This document shows, in pieces, positions 54,108-62,329 of a stretch of DNA of 64,000 nucleotides. Within the stretch, counting starts at the first letter, position 1; the number at the start of each line of letters is the position of its first letter. The translations under genes were made by a program, and so were the position numbers. The DNA comes from Microbispora oryzae. GTDB lineage: Bacteria > Actinomycetota > Actinomycetes > Streptosporangiales > Streptosporangiaceae. The notes under the pieces are model-generated. The model was not told where the DNA came from, ran no database searches, and saw only the letters and a list, made by a program, of their open reading frames with translations. The DNA lies in the NCBI RefSeq assembly GCF_017896165.1, contig NZ_JAFCNB010000001.1:682001-746000 (forward strand), given 5' to 3'.

Positions 54108-54129
54108 TTTAATAGGAAAGTTTCCTATT
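54108..54129. promoter_or_regulatory. Promoter/operator AATAGGAAA-G-TTTCCTATT of the GH3 gene
   Basis: A perfect palindrome with 9-bp arms (54111-54119, 54121-54129) and a 1-bp centre in otherwise GC-rich DNA. On the minus strand TATTAA (54113-54108) overlaps it and could be the -10 box. The regulator is unknown; a sugar-responsive repressor such as a ROK protein is a reasonable guess. Confidence 0.6.
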
Positions 54130-54152
54130 CGCCAGTGAGGTGGCCTGGGATT

Positions 54153-55529
54153 TCACAGATCGACGCGGCGCAGCCGGTTTGCCTCCACTTCGAAGCTGGC
54201 CACGGTCGAAATGGGGGCGCCCGGCCGGTCCACGAACGCGACCCCCCGGTAGTCGGCCCGGAAGCCGTCCATGCCGGCCGTACAGGACACATAGCCGCGG
54301 TGGCCGTCGAAGAACGGGATGTGCGGGTTGCGGGCGAGGATCGCGCTGGCGTCGGTGACGCCCGGCATGCTGGTCACCGCCGTCCCGACGAACTCGACGC
54401 CGAGCGCCCGCGACGCGGGGTCCTCCCAGTCGGCGCGCAGATCGCACGCCCAGTTGTTGTGCACGTCGCCGCTGATCACCACCAGGCCGTCCGGCGCGTG
54501 CGCCAGCACCCGCTCCCGCGAGGCGGGGAACCCGTCCCAGGCGTCCGCGCTCGGCGGATCCGCGGGGAAGGCGCGCCGGGCGAAGAAGACCGCTTGCGCC
54601 AGCACCTTCCACCGGGCCGTGGAACCCGTCAGGCGCGCGGTGAGCCACCGTTCCTGCTCCTGGCCCAGCATGTCGGCGCCGTCGCGGTACTGGCGGGTGT
54701 CCACCATCATGAAGTCGGCGACCCGCCCGTACGGCCGCCACCGGTAGTTCTGCAGGGCGGCCCCCGACGGGCGCACGCGCAGCGGCATGTGCTCGTAGTA
54801 GGCCTTGTAGGCGGCGGCCTTCCGCTTGGCGAAGGCCGCCGGGCTGGTGCCGTCCCCGGGCAACGCCCCGGACCAGTTGTCCCGCACCTCGTGGTCGTCG
54901 GGCAGCGCGACCCACGGCGCCGCCGCGTGCGCGGCCTGCAGATCGGCGTCCATCCGGTAGCGGGCGTAGCGGTCGCGGTAGGCGCCGAGCGTCCGGCACT
55001 CGGCCTCCGACTCCAGCGGGCGCACGTAGCGGCCCGGGCCCGGGTTCTTCGGCTTGCCGTACTCGTAGATGTAGTCGCCCAGGTGGACGACCACGTCGGG
55101 CCGCTCGTCCGCCAGATGTCGCAGTGCCGTGAAGTAGCCGTGCTCGTAGCGCTGGCAGGAGACGAAGGCGAACCGCACCGGCGCGGTCGACTCGGGGGCG
55201 GGGGCGGTCCTCGTACGGCCGGCCGGGCTGACGTGATCGTCGACGGAGAAGCGGTAGAAGTAGTCGGCCGCCGGGCGCAGCCCGGAGAGGCGTACGTGCA
55301 CGCTGTGGGCCCAGTCCGGCTGCGCCGTGACCGTCCCGGACCTCACCACGCGCGCGAAGCTCTCGTCGTCGGCCACCTCCCACCGCACGGTCACCGCCTG
55401 GGCGGGCATGCCGCCGGGCCGGGCCGGATGGAGCGGTTCGGGCGCCAGGCGCGTCCAGAGGATCACGCCGTCGGGTAAAGCTTCGCCGGAAGCCACCCCG
55501 AGGGTGAACGGATAGCCCAGTTTCGCCAT
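54153..55529 (-). CDS. PhoD-like alkaline phosphatase/phosphodiesterase
   Basis: 458 aa. An N-terminal Fn3-like domain starts F-T-L-G-V-A-S-G-E-A-L-P-D-G-V-I-L-W-T-R-L-A-P, the PhoD_N signature. The metallophosphatase domain has F-V-S-C-Q, H-L-G-D-Y-I-Y-E-Y-G, L-P-D-D-H-E-V-R-D-N and V-I-S-G-D-V-H-N-N-W, providing Fe/Ca ligands. PhoD enzymes are normally exported by Tat and act on phosphate esters outside the cell. Here the PhoD_N domain begins six residues after the chosen Met, and even the longest frame (479 aa) shows no twin-arginine signal. Confidence 0.88.
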   Translation of the reverse strand: MAKLGYPFTLGVASGEALPDGVILWTRLAPEPLHPARPGGMPAQAVTVRWEVADDESFARVVRSGTVTAQPDWAHSVHVRLSGLRPAADYFYRFSVDDHVSPAGRTRTAPAPESTAPVRFAFVSCQRYEHGYFTALRHLADERPDVVVHLGDYIYEYGKPKNPGPGRYVRPLESEAECRTLGAYRDRYARYRMDADLQAAHAAAPWVALPDDHEVRDNWSGALPGDGTSPAAFAKRKAAAYKAYYEHMPLRVRPSGAALQNYRWRPYGRVADFMMVDTRQYRDGADMLGQEQERWLTARLTGSTARWKVLAQAVFFARRAFPADPPSADAWDGFPASRERVLAHAPDGLVVISGDVHNNWACDLRADWEDPASRALGVEFVGTAVTSMPGVTDASAILARNPHIPFFDGHRGYVSCTAGMDGFRADYRGVAFVDRPGAPISTVASFEVEANRLRRVDL

Positions 55530-55587
55530 AGATTCGATCCTGCCCCATCGACACCGGCCAAGGGGGGCGTACGAGTCGAGAGCCCCG

Positions 55588-55601
55588 AACAAGCTCTTGC
55601 T
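55588..55601. promoter_or_regulatory. KstR2-type box AACAAGCTCTTGCT
   Basis: It matches the A-n-CAAG-nn-CTTG-n-T consensus known for mycobacterial KstR2 at every fixed position. It lies 21 bp before the GTG of the KstR2-like gene and 59 bp from the divergent phosphatase start. CATAAT at 55610-55615 may be the -10 box of a leaderless message. Confidence 0.8.
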
Positions 55602-55621
55602 CGGACGGCCATAATGGGTCC

Positions 55622-56299
55622 GTGAACCAGCGTAAGGACTCCGGCGGCACAGCCGCCCCCGTGAAGGCGCGGCGGACGGCCGCCACCGGGCACTCGCCCT
55701 CGGAGCGACGCGACCATCTGGTGAGGCTCGCCGCCGAACTCTTCGCCCGCAAGGGCTTCCAGGCGACGACGGTGCGGGAGATCGCCCTGGAGGCGGGGAT
55801 CCTGTCCGGGAGCCTCTACCACCACTTCGACTCGAAGGAGACGATCGTCGACGAGGTGCTCCGCACCTTCCTCGAGGATCTCATCACCCGCTACCGGGCG
55901 GCGCTGGAAACCCAGACCGACCCAAGGGCCGTCCTGTCGGAGATGGTGCGGATCGGCTTCGGCACGCTGGAGGTCCATCGCGCGGCCATCACGGTGATGC
56001 AGAACGACTGGAGCTACCTGCGGTCGCTGCCGGGCAACCGGTTCGACTACCTGGTCCGGGCCGAGGACGAGGTGGAGCGCATCTGGGTGGAGCAGATCAG
56101 GCGCGGCCAGGAGCTCGGGCAGCTGCGGCCGGACGCCGATCCCAAGCTGACCTACCGGATGATCCGCGACACGATCTGGGTGACGGTCCGCTGGTTCCGC
56201 CCGGACGGCCCGCTCGACACCGCGGCCCTCGCGGAGCACTACGTCAAGATCCTGTTCGACGGGCTGTCGACGGGAGAGCGGGCGACCCGGCTTCCATGA
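55622..56299 (+). CDS. TetR-family regulator, KstR2-like
   Basis: 225 aa, GTG start. The helix-turn-helix is T-T-V-R-E-I-A-L-E-A-G-I-L-S-G-S-L-Y-H-H-F-D-S-K, very close to KstR2. The C-terminal ligand domain keeps Y-R-M-I-R-D-T-I-W-V-T-V-R-W-F-R-P-D-G-P-L, again a KstR2 feature. In mycobacteria KstR2 binds a CoA thioester of the steroid ring-C/D intermediate and represses its catabolism. The matching box upstream supports autoregulation. No steroid genes lie nearby, so the regulon must be elsewhere. It overlaps the next gene by ATGA. Confidence 0.88.
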   Translation: MNQRKDSGGTAAPVKARRTAATGHSPSERRDHLVRLAAELFARKGFQATTVREIALEAGILSGSLYHHFDSKETIVDEVLRTFLEDLITRYRAALETQTDPRAVLSEMVRIGFGTLEVHRAAITVMQNDWSYLRSLPGNRFDYLVRAEDEVERIWVEQIRRGQELGQLRPDADPKLTYRMIRDTIWVTVRWFRPDGPLDTAALAEHYVKILFDGLSTGERATRLP

Positions 56300-56976
56300 C
56301 GCTCCTCACCCACGTGCGGCAGGCCCTGACCGGCGTCGCCGATCCCTCGCGCGCCTCAGCGATGCAGGCGTACATGAAGTCCGCCATGCCGTTCCTGGGA
56401 GTCACGGCCGTGCCGCGCCGGACGGCGCTGCGCCGGGTCTTCTCCGAGCACCGGCTGGACAGCGCGCCCGAGTGGCGCAGGGCGGTGCTCGGGCTGTGGC
56501 GCGAGGCCGAGTACCGCGAGGAGCGGTACGCCGCGATCGAGCTGACGGCGCACCGCTACTACCGGCCCTGGCAGACGCTCTACACCGTGCCGATGTACGA
56601 GGAGATGATCGTCACCGGCGCCTGGTGGGACCTGGTCGACGAGATCGCCGTGCACCGGATCGGCACCCTGCTGCGCCTGTACCCGGACAGCATGCGCCCC
56701 CTCATGCTGGAGTGGGCCCGCGACGGCGACCTGTGGAAGCGGCGCACCGCGATCCTCTGCCAGAACGCCTTCCGGGACCGCACGGATCCCGGCCTTTTGT
56801 ACGCGTGCATCGAGCCGAGCCTGTCGGACACCGACTTCTTCGCCCGCAAGGCGATCGGCTGGGCTCTGCGGGAGTACGCCAAGACCGAACCCGCCGAGGT
56901 GGTCAGATATGTCAATCATCACCGCCTCAGCGGGCTGAGCCGCCGGGAGGCGCTCAGGAACGTCCCGGTGACCTAG
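56296..56976 (+). CDS. AlkD-like DNA alkylation-repair (HEAT-repeat) protein
   Basis: 226 aa, almost wholly helical. M-Q-A-Y-M-K-S-A-M-P-F-L-G-V, W-R-E-A-E-Y-R-E-E-R-Y-A-A-I-E and W-W-D-L-V-D-E-I-A-V-H-R-I-G match the AlkC/AlkD HEAT-like family, whose members excise bulky or cationic alkyl-purines. The W-x-x-x-D segment and R-K-A-I-G-W-A-L-R-E-Y-A-K contain the residues used to line the lesion. The ATG overlaps the KstR2-like stop, so the two are co-expressed; a functional link is not obvious. Confidence 0.87.
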   Translation: MTLLTHVRQALTGVADPSRASAMQAYMKSAMPFLGVTAVPRRTALRRVFSEHRLDSAPEWRRAVLGLWREAEYREERYAAIELTAHRYYRPWQTLYTVPMYEEMIVTGAWWDLVDEIAVHRIGTLLRLYPDSMRPLMLEWARDGDLWKRRTAILCQNAFRDRTDPGLLYACIEPSLSDTDFFARKAIGWALREYAKTEPAEVVRYVNHHRLSGLSRREALRNVPVT

Positions 56977-57098
56977 CGGTGACCTGGGGGCCGTCTCACG
57001 GCGCGCTCGGATTACATCCCTGAGGTGACATTTTGCTCCGGTGACAACCCGCCTTCCGGATGAGACCTTGGATCCGGGCTATCCGAGGGGGCGGCGTG

Positions 57099-59477
57099 AT
57101 GGGCGCCTGGTCGGTTCCGGGCTACCGGGAAGTACGCGAGCTGGGCTCGGGCGGAGCGGGGCGGGTCGTGCTGGCGACGTACGCCACGACCGGGGCCTAC
57201 GTCGCGATCAAGTATCTCCGGGACGACCTCCGCGAGGACACGCGCTTCCTGGCCGGATTCCGGCAGGAGGCCCGCGTGATGGTCGAGCTGAACGACCCCA
57301 ACGTCGTACGGCTCTACGAATACGTGGAGACCCGCGACGGGGCGGCCATCGTCATGGAGCTCGTCGACGGGGTGCCGCTCCGCCGGATCCTGGCCGAGCA
57401 CGGGACCACCAGCCCGGAGGCCGCGCTCGTCGTGCTCAAGGGCTCGCTCGTCGGGCTGTCCGCCGCCCACGCCGCCGGCATCGTCCACCGGGACTACAAG
57501 CCGGAGAACGTGCTCATCCAGGCCGACGGCGCGAGCAAACTGTCCGACTTCGGCATCGCGACACCCAGCGGCGGACTGGGCACGCCCGCGGGCACCCCGC
57601 CGTACATGGCCCCCGAGCAGTGGGACGGCAGCCCCGCCAGCCCGGCGACCGACGTCTACGCGGCGACCTGCGTGTTCTTCGAGTGCCTCACGGGGCACCG
57701 GCCGTACCGCGCCGACCACGTGGTGGGACTGCGACGGCTGCACCAGAGCGCGCCCATCCCGGCGCTGGACGTGCCCGCGTCGGTGCGGACCCTCGTGCTG
57801 CGCGGGCTGGCGAAGAACCCCGCCGACCGGCCGTCCACGGCCCGGGCGTTCGTCGCCGACCTGGAGTCGGCGGCGACGGCGGCCTACGGGACCGACTGGG
57901 AGCAGCGCGGGCGCCGCCACCTGGCGGAGCTCGCCACGCTCCTCGCGCTGACCTTCCCGCTGGCGAAGCCGGCCGAGCCCGTCGAGGTGTCCACCTCGCT
58001 GGCGCGGACCGTGCTGACCGGCCGGCTCGCGCACGCCGCGCCCCGCGTCGCGCTCGGGACCGCCGTGCTCTCGGCGCTGGTCGTCGCTGCGGTCGTCGCC
58101 GTCAACCGGCAGACCCCCGTCGCCCAGGACACCCTGCTCACACCCCCCTCTCACAGCGCCACGACGCCGGCCGACACGGATCCGGGCGCCGGGGTGGCGG
58201 GCGCCGGCGCGGGGGGCGGGCCGGAGCCGTCCCCGGCGGTCTCCCCCACCGTCGACGCGACGTCCGAGGCAGCCGCGCCCCCGCACGCTTCTCCGGGCAC
58301 GGGCCCGCACCCGAGTCCGGCGACGAGCCCGCACGCGAACCCGGGCACCCCGCCCGCCGCCTCGCCCGCCGCCTCGCCCACGCCGCGGCACGTCTCTCCC
58401 TCCCCGTCCCGGCCGGCCGCGCCGCTCAAGGTGACCGGCCTCGGCGTCACCCGCTTCGACGGGCAGTCGGCGACCGTCCGGGTCGGCGCGAACACCACCG
58501 CCAGGGTCCTGCTGACCGTGCGCTTCGCCGAGGGGCCGGCGCCGGACCGGCTCGTCGCCGGCGACCCGCAGACGATCCCCCTGGAGGGCGCCCGGTCCTA
58601 CGAGCCGGAGGTCCAGCAGGCCTTCCCGGCGCCGCGGTGCGGGACGTCCGTCTACCGCGGGATCGAGGCCGTGACGGTGCCGGCGGCGGCCGGCGGCACG
58701 GCCCGCAGGACGGTGAAGGTCGCCGGTCCGCCCTGCCCGCCGCCCACCGTCGAGGACGTCGAGATCGACGGCTGGGACGGCCGGGCGGCGGACGTCGGCG
58801 TCAAAACCGGCGGCACCGGCCCGGTGCGGGTGTCCGCCGCTTTCGGCCGCGACGGCAAGACCGTGGCGACCGACACGAAGACGTTGTCGGGCAAGCGGTC
58901 CTACTCGGCCCGGTTCACCCGTGACCTGGGCCCGGTGGACTGCGGCACGACCGCGGTCTTCGAGGTGCGGGTGACGACCGACCCGCCCGCGGCCGGCGGC
59001 CCGCGGACCCGGACGGTACGGGTGCCCGGCCCGGCCTGCGCTCCCCCGTCCGTGTCGATCGCCTCCTGGGACGGCGCCTCGGCGAGGGTGACCGTGCGGG
59101 CGAGCACGACGGATCCCGTCGCGCTTCGGGTGTCCTTCACCCAGCGGCTCACGGCGGACGACCGTACAACGACGAACAGCGGCGTCGCCGGGGACACGCT
59201 TTCCGGCCGCACGACGTACACGGCCACCTTCAGCGCGGCGAAGTTCCGGCGGCCGGAGTGCGGTTTCGTCGATGTCAGGACCGTGACCGTCACGGCCTCC
59301 CCCGGCGGCTCGTCCGCCTCCAGGACCGTGACCACCCGCGGCCCCGCCTGCCCGGAGCAGCCGCCCGCGGAGGGGCCTGGTGACGAGCCGTCGGAGGACC
59401 CGGCGGGCGTCCCGGCCGGGCAGCAGGACGGCGGCGGGAAGTCCGAGGGCGCCGAAACCCCCGCCGCCCCTCGATAA
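57099..59477 (+). CDS. Transmembrane Ser/Thr protein kinase with three extracellular repeats
   Basis: 792 aa. The kinase domain (about 9-270) has L-G-S-G-G-A-G-R-V-V, the A-I-K lysine (38), the catalytic loop H-R-D-Y-K-P-E-N (Asp 132), D-F-G and a P-Y-M-A-P-E activation end. A membrane helix lies near 317-336. Outside, about 100 residues rich in Pro/Ala/Ser/Thr lead to three homologous beta-rich repeats starting near 444, 551 and 652. Each has a W/F-D-G motif early and a pair of Cys. A Pro/Glu/Asp tail ends the protein. It is a likely wall- or ligand-sensing PknB-type kinase with a non-PASTA sensor. Confidence 0.85.
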   Translation: MGAWSVPGYREVRELGSGGAGRVVLATYATTGAYVAIKYLRDDLREDTRFLAGFRQEARVMVELNDPNVVRLYEYVETRDGAAIVMELVDGVPLRRILAEHGTTSPEAALVVLKGSLVGLSAAHAAGIVHRDYKPENVLIQADGASKLSDFGIATPSGGLGTPAGTPPYMAPEQWDGSPASPATDVYAATCVFFECLTGHRPYRADHVVGLRRLHQSAPIPALDVPASVRTLVLRGLAKNPADRPSTARAFVADLESAATAAYGTDWEQRGRRHLAELATLLALTFPLAKPAEPVEVSTSLARTVLTGRLAHAAPRVALGTAVLSALVVAAVVAVNRQTPVAQDTLLTPPSHSATTPADTDPGAGVAGAGAGGGPEPSPAVSPTVDATSEAAAPPHASPGTGPHPSPATSPHANPGTPPAASPAASPTPRHVSPSPSRPAAPLKVTGLGVTRFDGQSATVRVGANTTARVLLTVRFAEGPAPDRLVAGDPQTIPLEGARSYEPEVQQAFPAPRCGTSVYRGIEAVTVPAAAGGTARRTVKVAGPPCPPPTVEDVEIDGWDGRAADVGVKTGGTGPVRVSAAFGRDGKTVATDTKTLSGKRSYSARFTRDLGPVDCGTTAVFEVRVTTDPPAAGGPRTRTVRVPGPACAPPSVSIASWDGASARVTVRASTTDPVALRVSFTQRLTADDRTTTNSGVAGDTLSGRTTYTATFSAAKFRRPECGFVDVRTVTVTASPGGSSASRTVTTRGPACPEQPPAEGPGDEPSEDPAGVPAGQQDGGGKSEGAETPAAPR

Positions 59478-59636
59478 CGGCTGACCCAAATATGGCGTTA
59501 CGTCGCGATTTGGGGGTGATTTCGTAATTCACCTTGCGTGGTCCGCAAGATAGGTTCAGATTTCCCGTGAACGCTCAACCTTTACCCCGCGTCCTATGTG
59601 CGATCAGCGGGACGGACGAGGAAGCGGGGCGGCGGA

Positions 59637-62219
59637 GTGCGGCGTGATGTTGTGGAGCGGGTGGTGGCGGCCCTGGCGCGGCCCCCGCGCATCGTGCTCG
59701 TCCACGGGGAGCCCGGCATCGGGAAGACTCACCTGCTCAGCGAGGTGATCGCCCGCCTGCCCGGCGTGCGCGTGCTGCGCGGGCAGGCGCTGGAGCTGGA
59801 CGGCGGGCGGGCCTACGCCTCGCTGGCCTCCGTCCTGGAGGGCCTGCGCGACGAGGCCGGGCCCGCCCTGGACGCCCTGTACGAGGCGGTCGACCGGTCC
59901 GCCGTCGGGGACGTCGAGGCCAGTCCCGGCCTGCTCGCCACCCGGCTGTTCGAGTCGCTTCCCGGACGCACCCTGATCGCCATCGACGATCTGCACCTGG
60001 CGGACGCGGACACGTTGACCGGGTTGCAGGCGATCCCCCGCTATCTGTCCGGCTTCTCCGTCCTCGCGACCGCCCGGCAGCCGCCCGAGATGGACGCCGA
60101 CCTGACCGTGCGGCTGGAGCCGCTGTCGTTCGCGGAGGTGGCCGATCTCGTCACCGAGTCGCTCGGCCGTACCCCCAGCGAGTCGGTGCTGCGCCGGGTC
60201 CACGAGGCGAGCCGGGGCAACCCGTGGTTCGTCCAGGAGACCGTCAGGACGCTGGTCCAGGGCGGGGCCGTGCACTCCGCCGTGCCCGACAGCCGGCACG
60301 GCGCCATCCTCACCCGGCTGTTCCAGCGCGACCAGGGCGGACGCGACCTCGCTCGGGTGCTCGCCACGCTGACCCGCACCCGCCCGGGAGCCGGCCTGCC
60401 CGTCCTCGCCGAGCTGGCCGGGCTCGAACCCGTGAAGGCCGAGCGGGCCCTCACCGGCCTCGTCCGCGACGGCGTGGTCACCCCCGCGGGCGAGGGCTAC
60501 GCCCTGGCGCATCCGCTCGTCGCCGAGGCGCTCTACGACGAGCTGAGCGCCGCCGAACGGCGGGCGGCGCACGCGAAGATCGCGGCCATGCTGGAGCGCG
60601 ACGGGCTGAGCGGCACGCGGCGGGTGCTGGAGTGGGCGGCTCACGTCGCGGAGTCGGGCAGCCCCGACGCGCTTCCCGCCATGCTCAGGGCCGCCTCCGT
60701 GACCCGGTGGACGGCTCCGCTCACCGCGGCGCACTGGTACGGCAAGGCCGCCGAGATCTCCCCCGGCACCGCGGGTGAGCTGCTGGCCCGCCAGGCGCTT
60801 TCCTACTGGAAGTGCTCCCGCCCCTCGCCCGCGCTCAACTCGGCCCGACGGGCCCTCACCCTGCTCCCGCCCGGCCGCCGGCACACCCGCACCGCGTACA
60901 CGGCGGTCGCCGCGGCGCTCGCCATGGGATCGTACGACGTGGCCCTCGACATCCTGCACGGTCACCTGGCCACGGCCGACGACACGACGGCGCTGCTCGC
61001 CCAGCAGGCGCTGATCAGCGCCGTGCTGGGCCGGCCGAGCGCCGACAGCGCCCGCCACGCCCGCGCCGGGGCGGCCGGCTGTCCCCCGGAGGACCTGGTC
61101 GTCGCGCTGGGCTGCCTGGCCGTCCACGCGCTCGTGCAGGGCGACTGGCCGGAGTGCCGGCGGATCGTGGACGACCTGCTCGGCCGGTCCGCCGCCCTGC
61201 CCCCCGGCGCCCGGCTGGCCGCGCTCGAATCCGCCGCGCACGTGCTGTCCACCGCCGGGCTGCGCACCCGGGCCGCCGAGCTGCTCGCCCAGGCCGAGCA
61301 GATCTACCGCGGGCTCGGGTGGCACGACATCGGCGGGCAGCAGATCCGTACGACGGCGGTGCTGCGGCGGCTCGGCGGCGAGTGGACGCGGGCGCTGGAG
61401 GACATGGCGAGCGGAGCCAGGTCACTGGCCGAGGCCGGTCTGATGGAGAACCGCGCGCTGCTGCGCAACATGGAGCTGGACATCCTGCTCAACCAAGGCA
61501 GATATGAGGAGGCGGAGCGGATCCTCGCCGATCCCCCGCCCCGCTCGCCGATGCACGACGGCCTGCGCCACGTCTTCCGCGCCCGGCTCGCCCTCGGCCG
61601 GGGCGACCGCGCCGCCGCCCGCGCCGAACTCGACGCCGCCCTCGTCCTCGCGGTGCCCGACGTGCTCCACCGGGCCCTGTCCGTCAAGGTGCGGCTGCAC
61701 GAGGCCTGCGACGAGCCGGACGAGGCCCGCGCGTGCGCCGCGCGGCTCGACGAGGTGAGCGGGAACGGCACTCCCCGGGCCGTCCTGTCCGCTCATCTCG
61801 CCGTGGCGTCGGCCTTCGGGGATCGCGCCCGGGCCCTCGCGGCGCTGGAGTCCGCCAGGGAGGACGGCCTGCCGTTCGAGGAGGGCCGGGCCCGGCTCCT
61901 CCTCGGCGCGCTGGGAGACCACGCGCAGCTCCCGCGCGCTCACGCGATCTTCACCCGGCTGGGCGCGGCCCCGTGGTGCGCGGCGGCCGAGCACCACATG
62001 AGGGCCGCAGGGACGGCGGTCGAGCGGGCGGCCGATCTCACTCCCGGAGAGCGGCGGGTGATCCAGCTCGTCGCCGGCGGCCTGAGCAATCCGCAGATCG
62101 CCGAGGAGCTGCACTACAGCCGCAAGACCGTGGAGCTCTATCTCACCCGGGTCTACGCCAAGACGGGCCTGCGGTCGCGGGTGGAGCTGGCCCTGGCGGT
62201 CGAGCGCGGCGAGATCTGA
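59637..62219 (+). CDS. Large LuxR-family ATPase regulator (LAL type)
   Basis: 860 aa. Walker A G-E-P-G-I-G-K-T is near residue 30 and Walker B L-I-A-I-D-D-L-H near 110. A STAND-type ATPase is followed by a long helical/TPR-like middle. The C-terminal LuxR helix-turn-helix reads L-T-P-G-E-R-R-V-I-Q-L-V-A-G-G-L-S-N-P-Q-I-A with Y-S-R-K-T-V-E-L-Y-L. LAL proteins activate pathway genes when ligand and ATP are bound. GTG 59637 follows GGCGGA; an upstream GTG (59598) would add 13 basic residues. The downstream metallo-hydrolase, 110 bp away, is a possible target. Confidence 0.88.
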   Translation: MRRDVVERVVAALARPPRIVLVHGEPGIGKTHLLSEVIARLPGVRVLRGQALELDGGRAYASLASVLEGLRDEAGPALDALYEAVDRSAVGDVEASPGLLATRLFESLPGRTLIAIDDLHLADADTLTGLQAIPRYLSGFSVLATARQPPEMDADLTVRLEPLSFAEVADLVTESLGRTPSESVLRRVHEASRGNPWFVQETVRTLVQGGAVHSAVPDSRHGAILTRLFQRDQGGRDLARVLATLTRTRPGAGLPVLAELAGLEPVKAERALTGLVRDGVVTPAGEGYALAHPLVAEALYDELSAAERRAAHAKIAAMLERDGLSGTRRVLEWAAHVAESGSPDALPAMLRAASVTRWTAPLTAAHWYGKAAEISPGTAGELLARQALSYWKCSRPSPALNSARRALTLLPPGRRHTRTAYTAVAAALAMGSYDVALDILHGHLATADDTTALLAQQALISAVLGRPSADSARHARAGAAGCPPEDLVVALGCLAVHALVQGDWPECRRIVDDLLGRSAALPPGARLAALESAAHVLSTAGLRTRAAELLAQAEQIYRGLGWHDIGGQQIRTTAVLRRLGGEWTRALEDMASGARSLAEAGLMENRALLRNMELDILLNQGRYEEAERILADPPPRSPMHDGLRHVFRARLALGRGDRAAARAELDAALVLAVPDVLHRALSVKVRLHEACDEPDEARACAARLDEVSGNGTPRAVLSAHLAVASAFGDRARALAALESAREDGLPFEEGRARLLLGALGDHAQLPRAHAIFTRLGAAPWCAAAEHHMRAAGTAVERAADLTPGERRVIQLVAGGLSNPQIAEELHYSRKTVELYLTRVYAKTGLRSRVELALAVERGEI

Positions 62220-62233
62220 GCCGCGCCGCCGTA

Positions 62234-62281
62234 CCGGGCCTCCAACCGGGCCTCCAACCGGGACTCCAACCGGGACTCTAG
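62234..62281. repeat. 12-bp tandem repeat CCGGGMCTCCAA x4 after the LuxR gene
   Basis: Two copies of CCGGGCCTCCAA are followed by CCGGGACTCCAA and CCGGGACTCTAG, the last degenerate. The array starts 15 bp after the LuxR-gene stop, in the 110-bp gap before the metallo-hydrolase. Confidence 0.92.
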
Positions 62282-62329
62282 GGACATCCCCACTGGGCCG
62301 CGGGGACGGCGCTCCGTCAGGCTCGATCC

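Noticed and set aside
51127-54138. 1003-codon plus-strand frame across the LOG-like, ATP-grasp and GH3 genes
   Set aside because: It is an antisense/alternate-frame shadow of three well-supported genes.
62234-62281. Possible attachment site or IS end
   Set aside because: It is a simple 12-bp tandem array with no integrase, transposase or flanking duplication.
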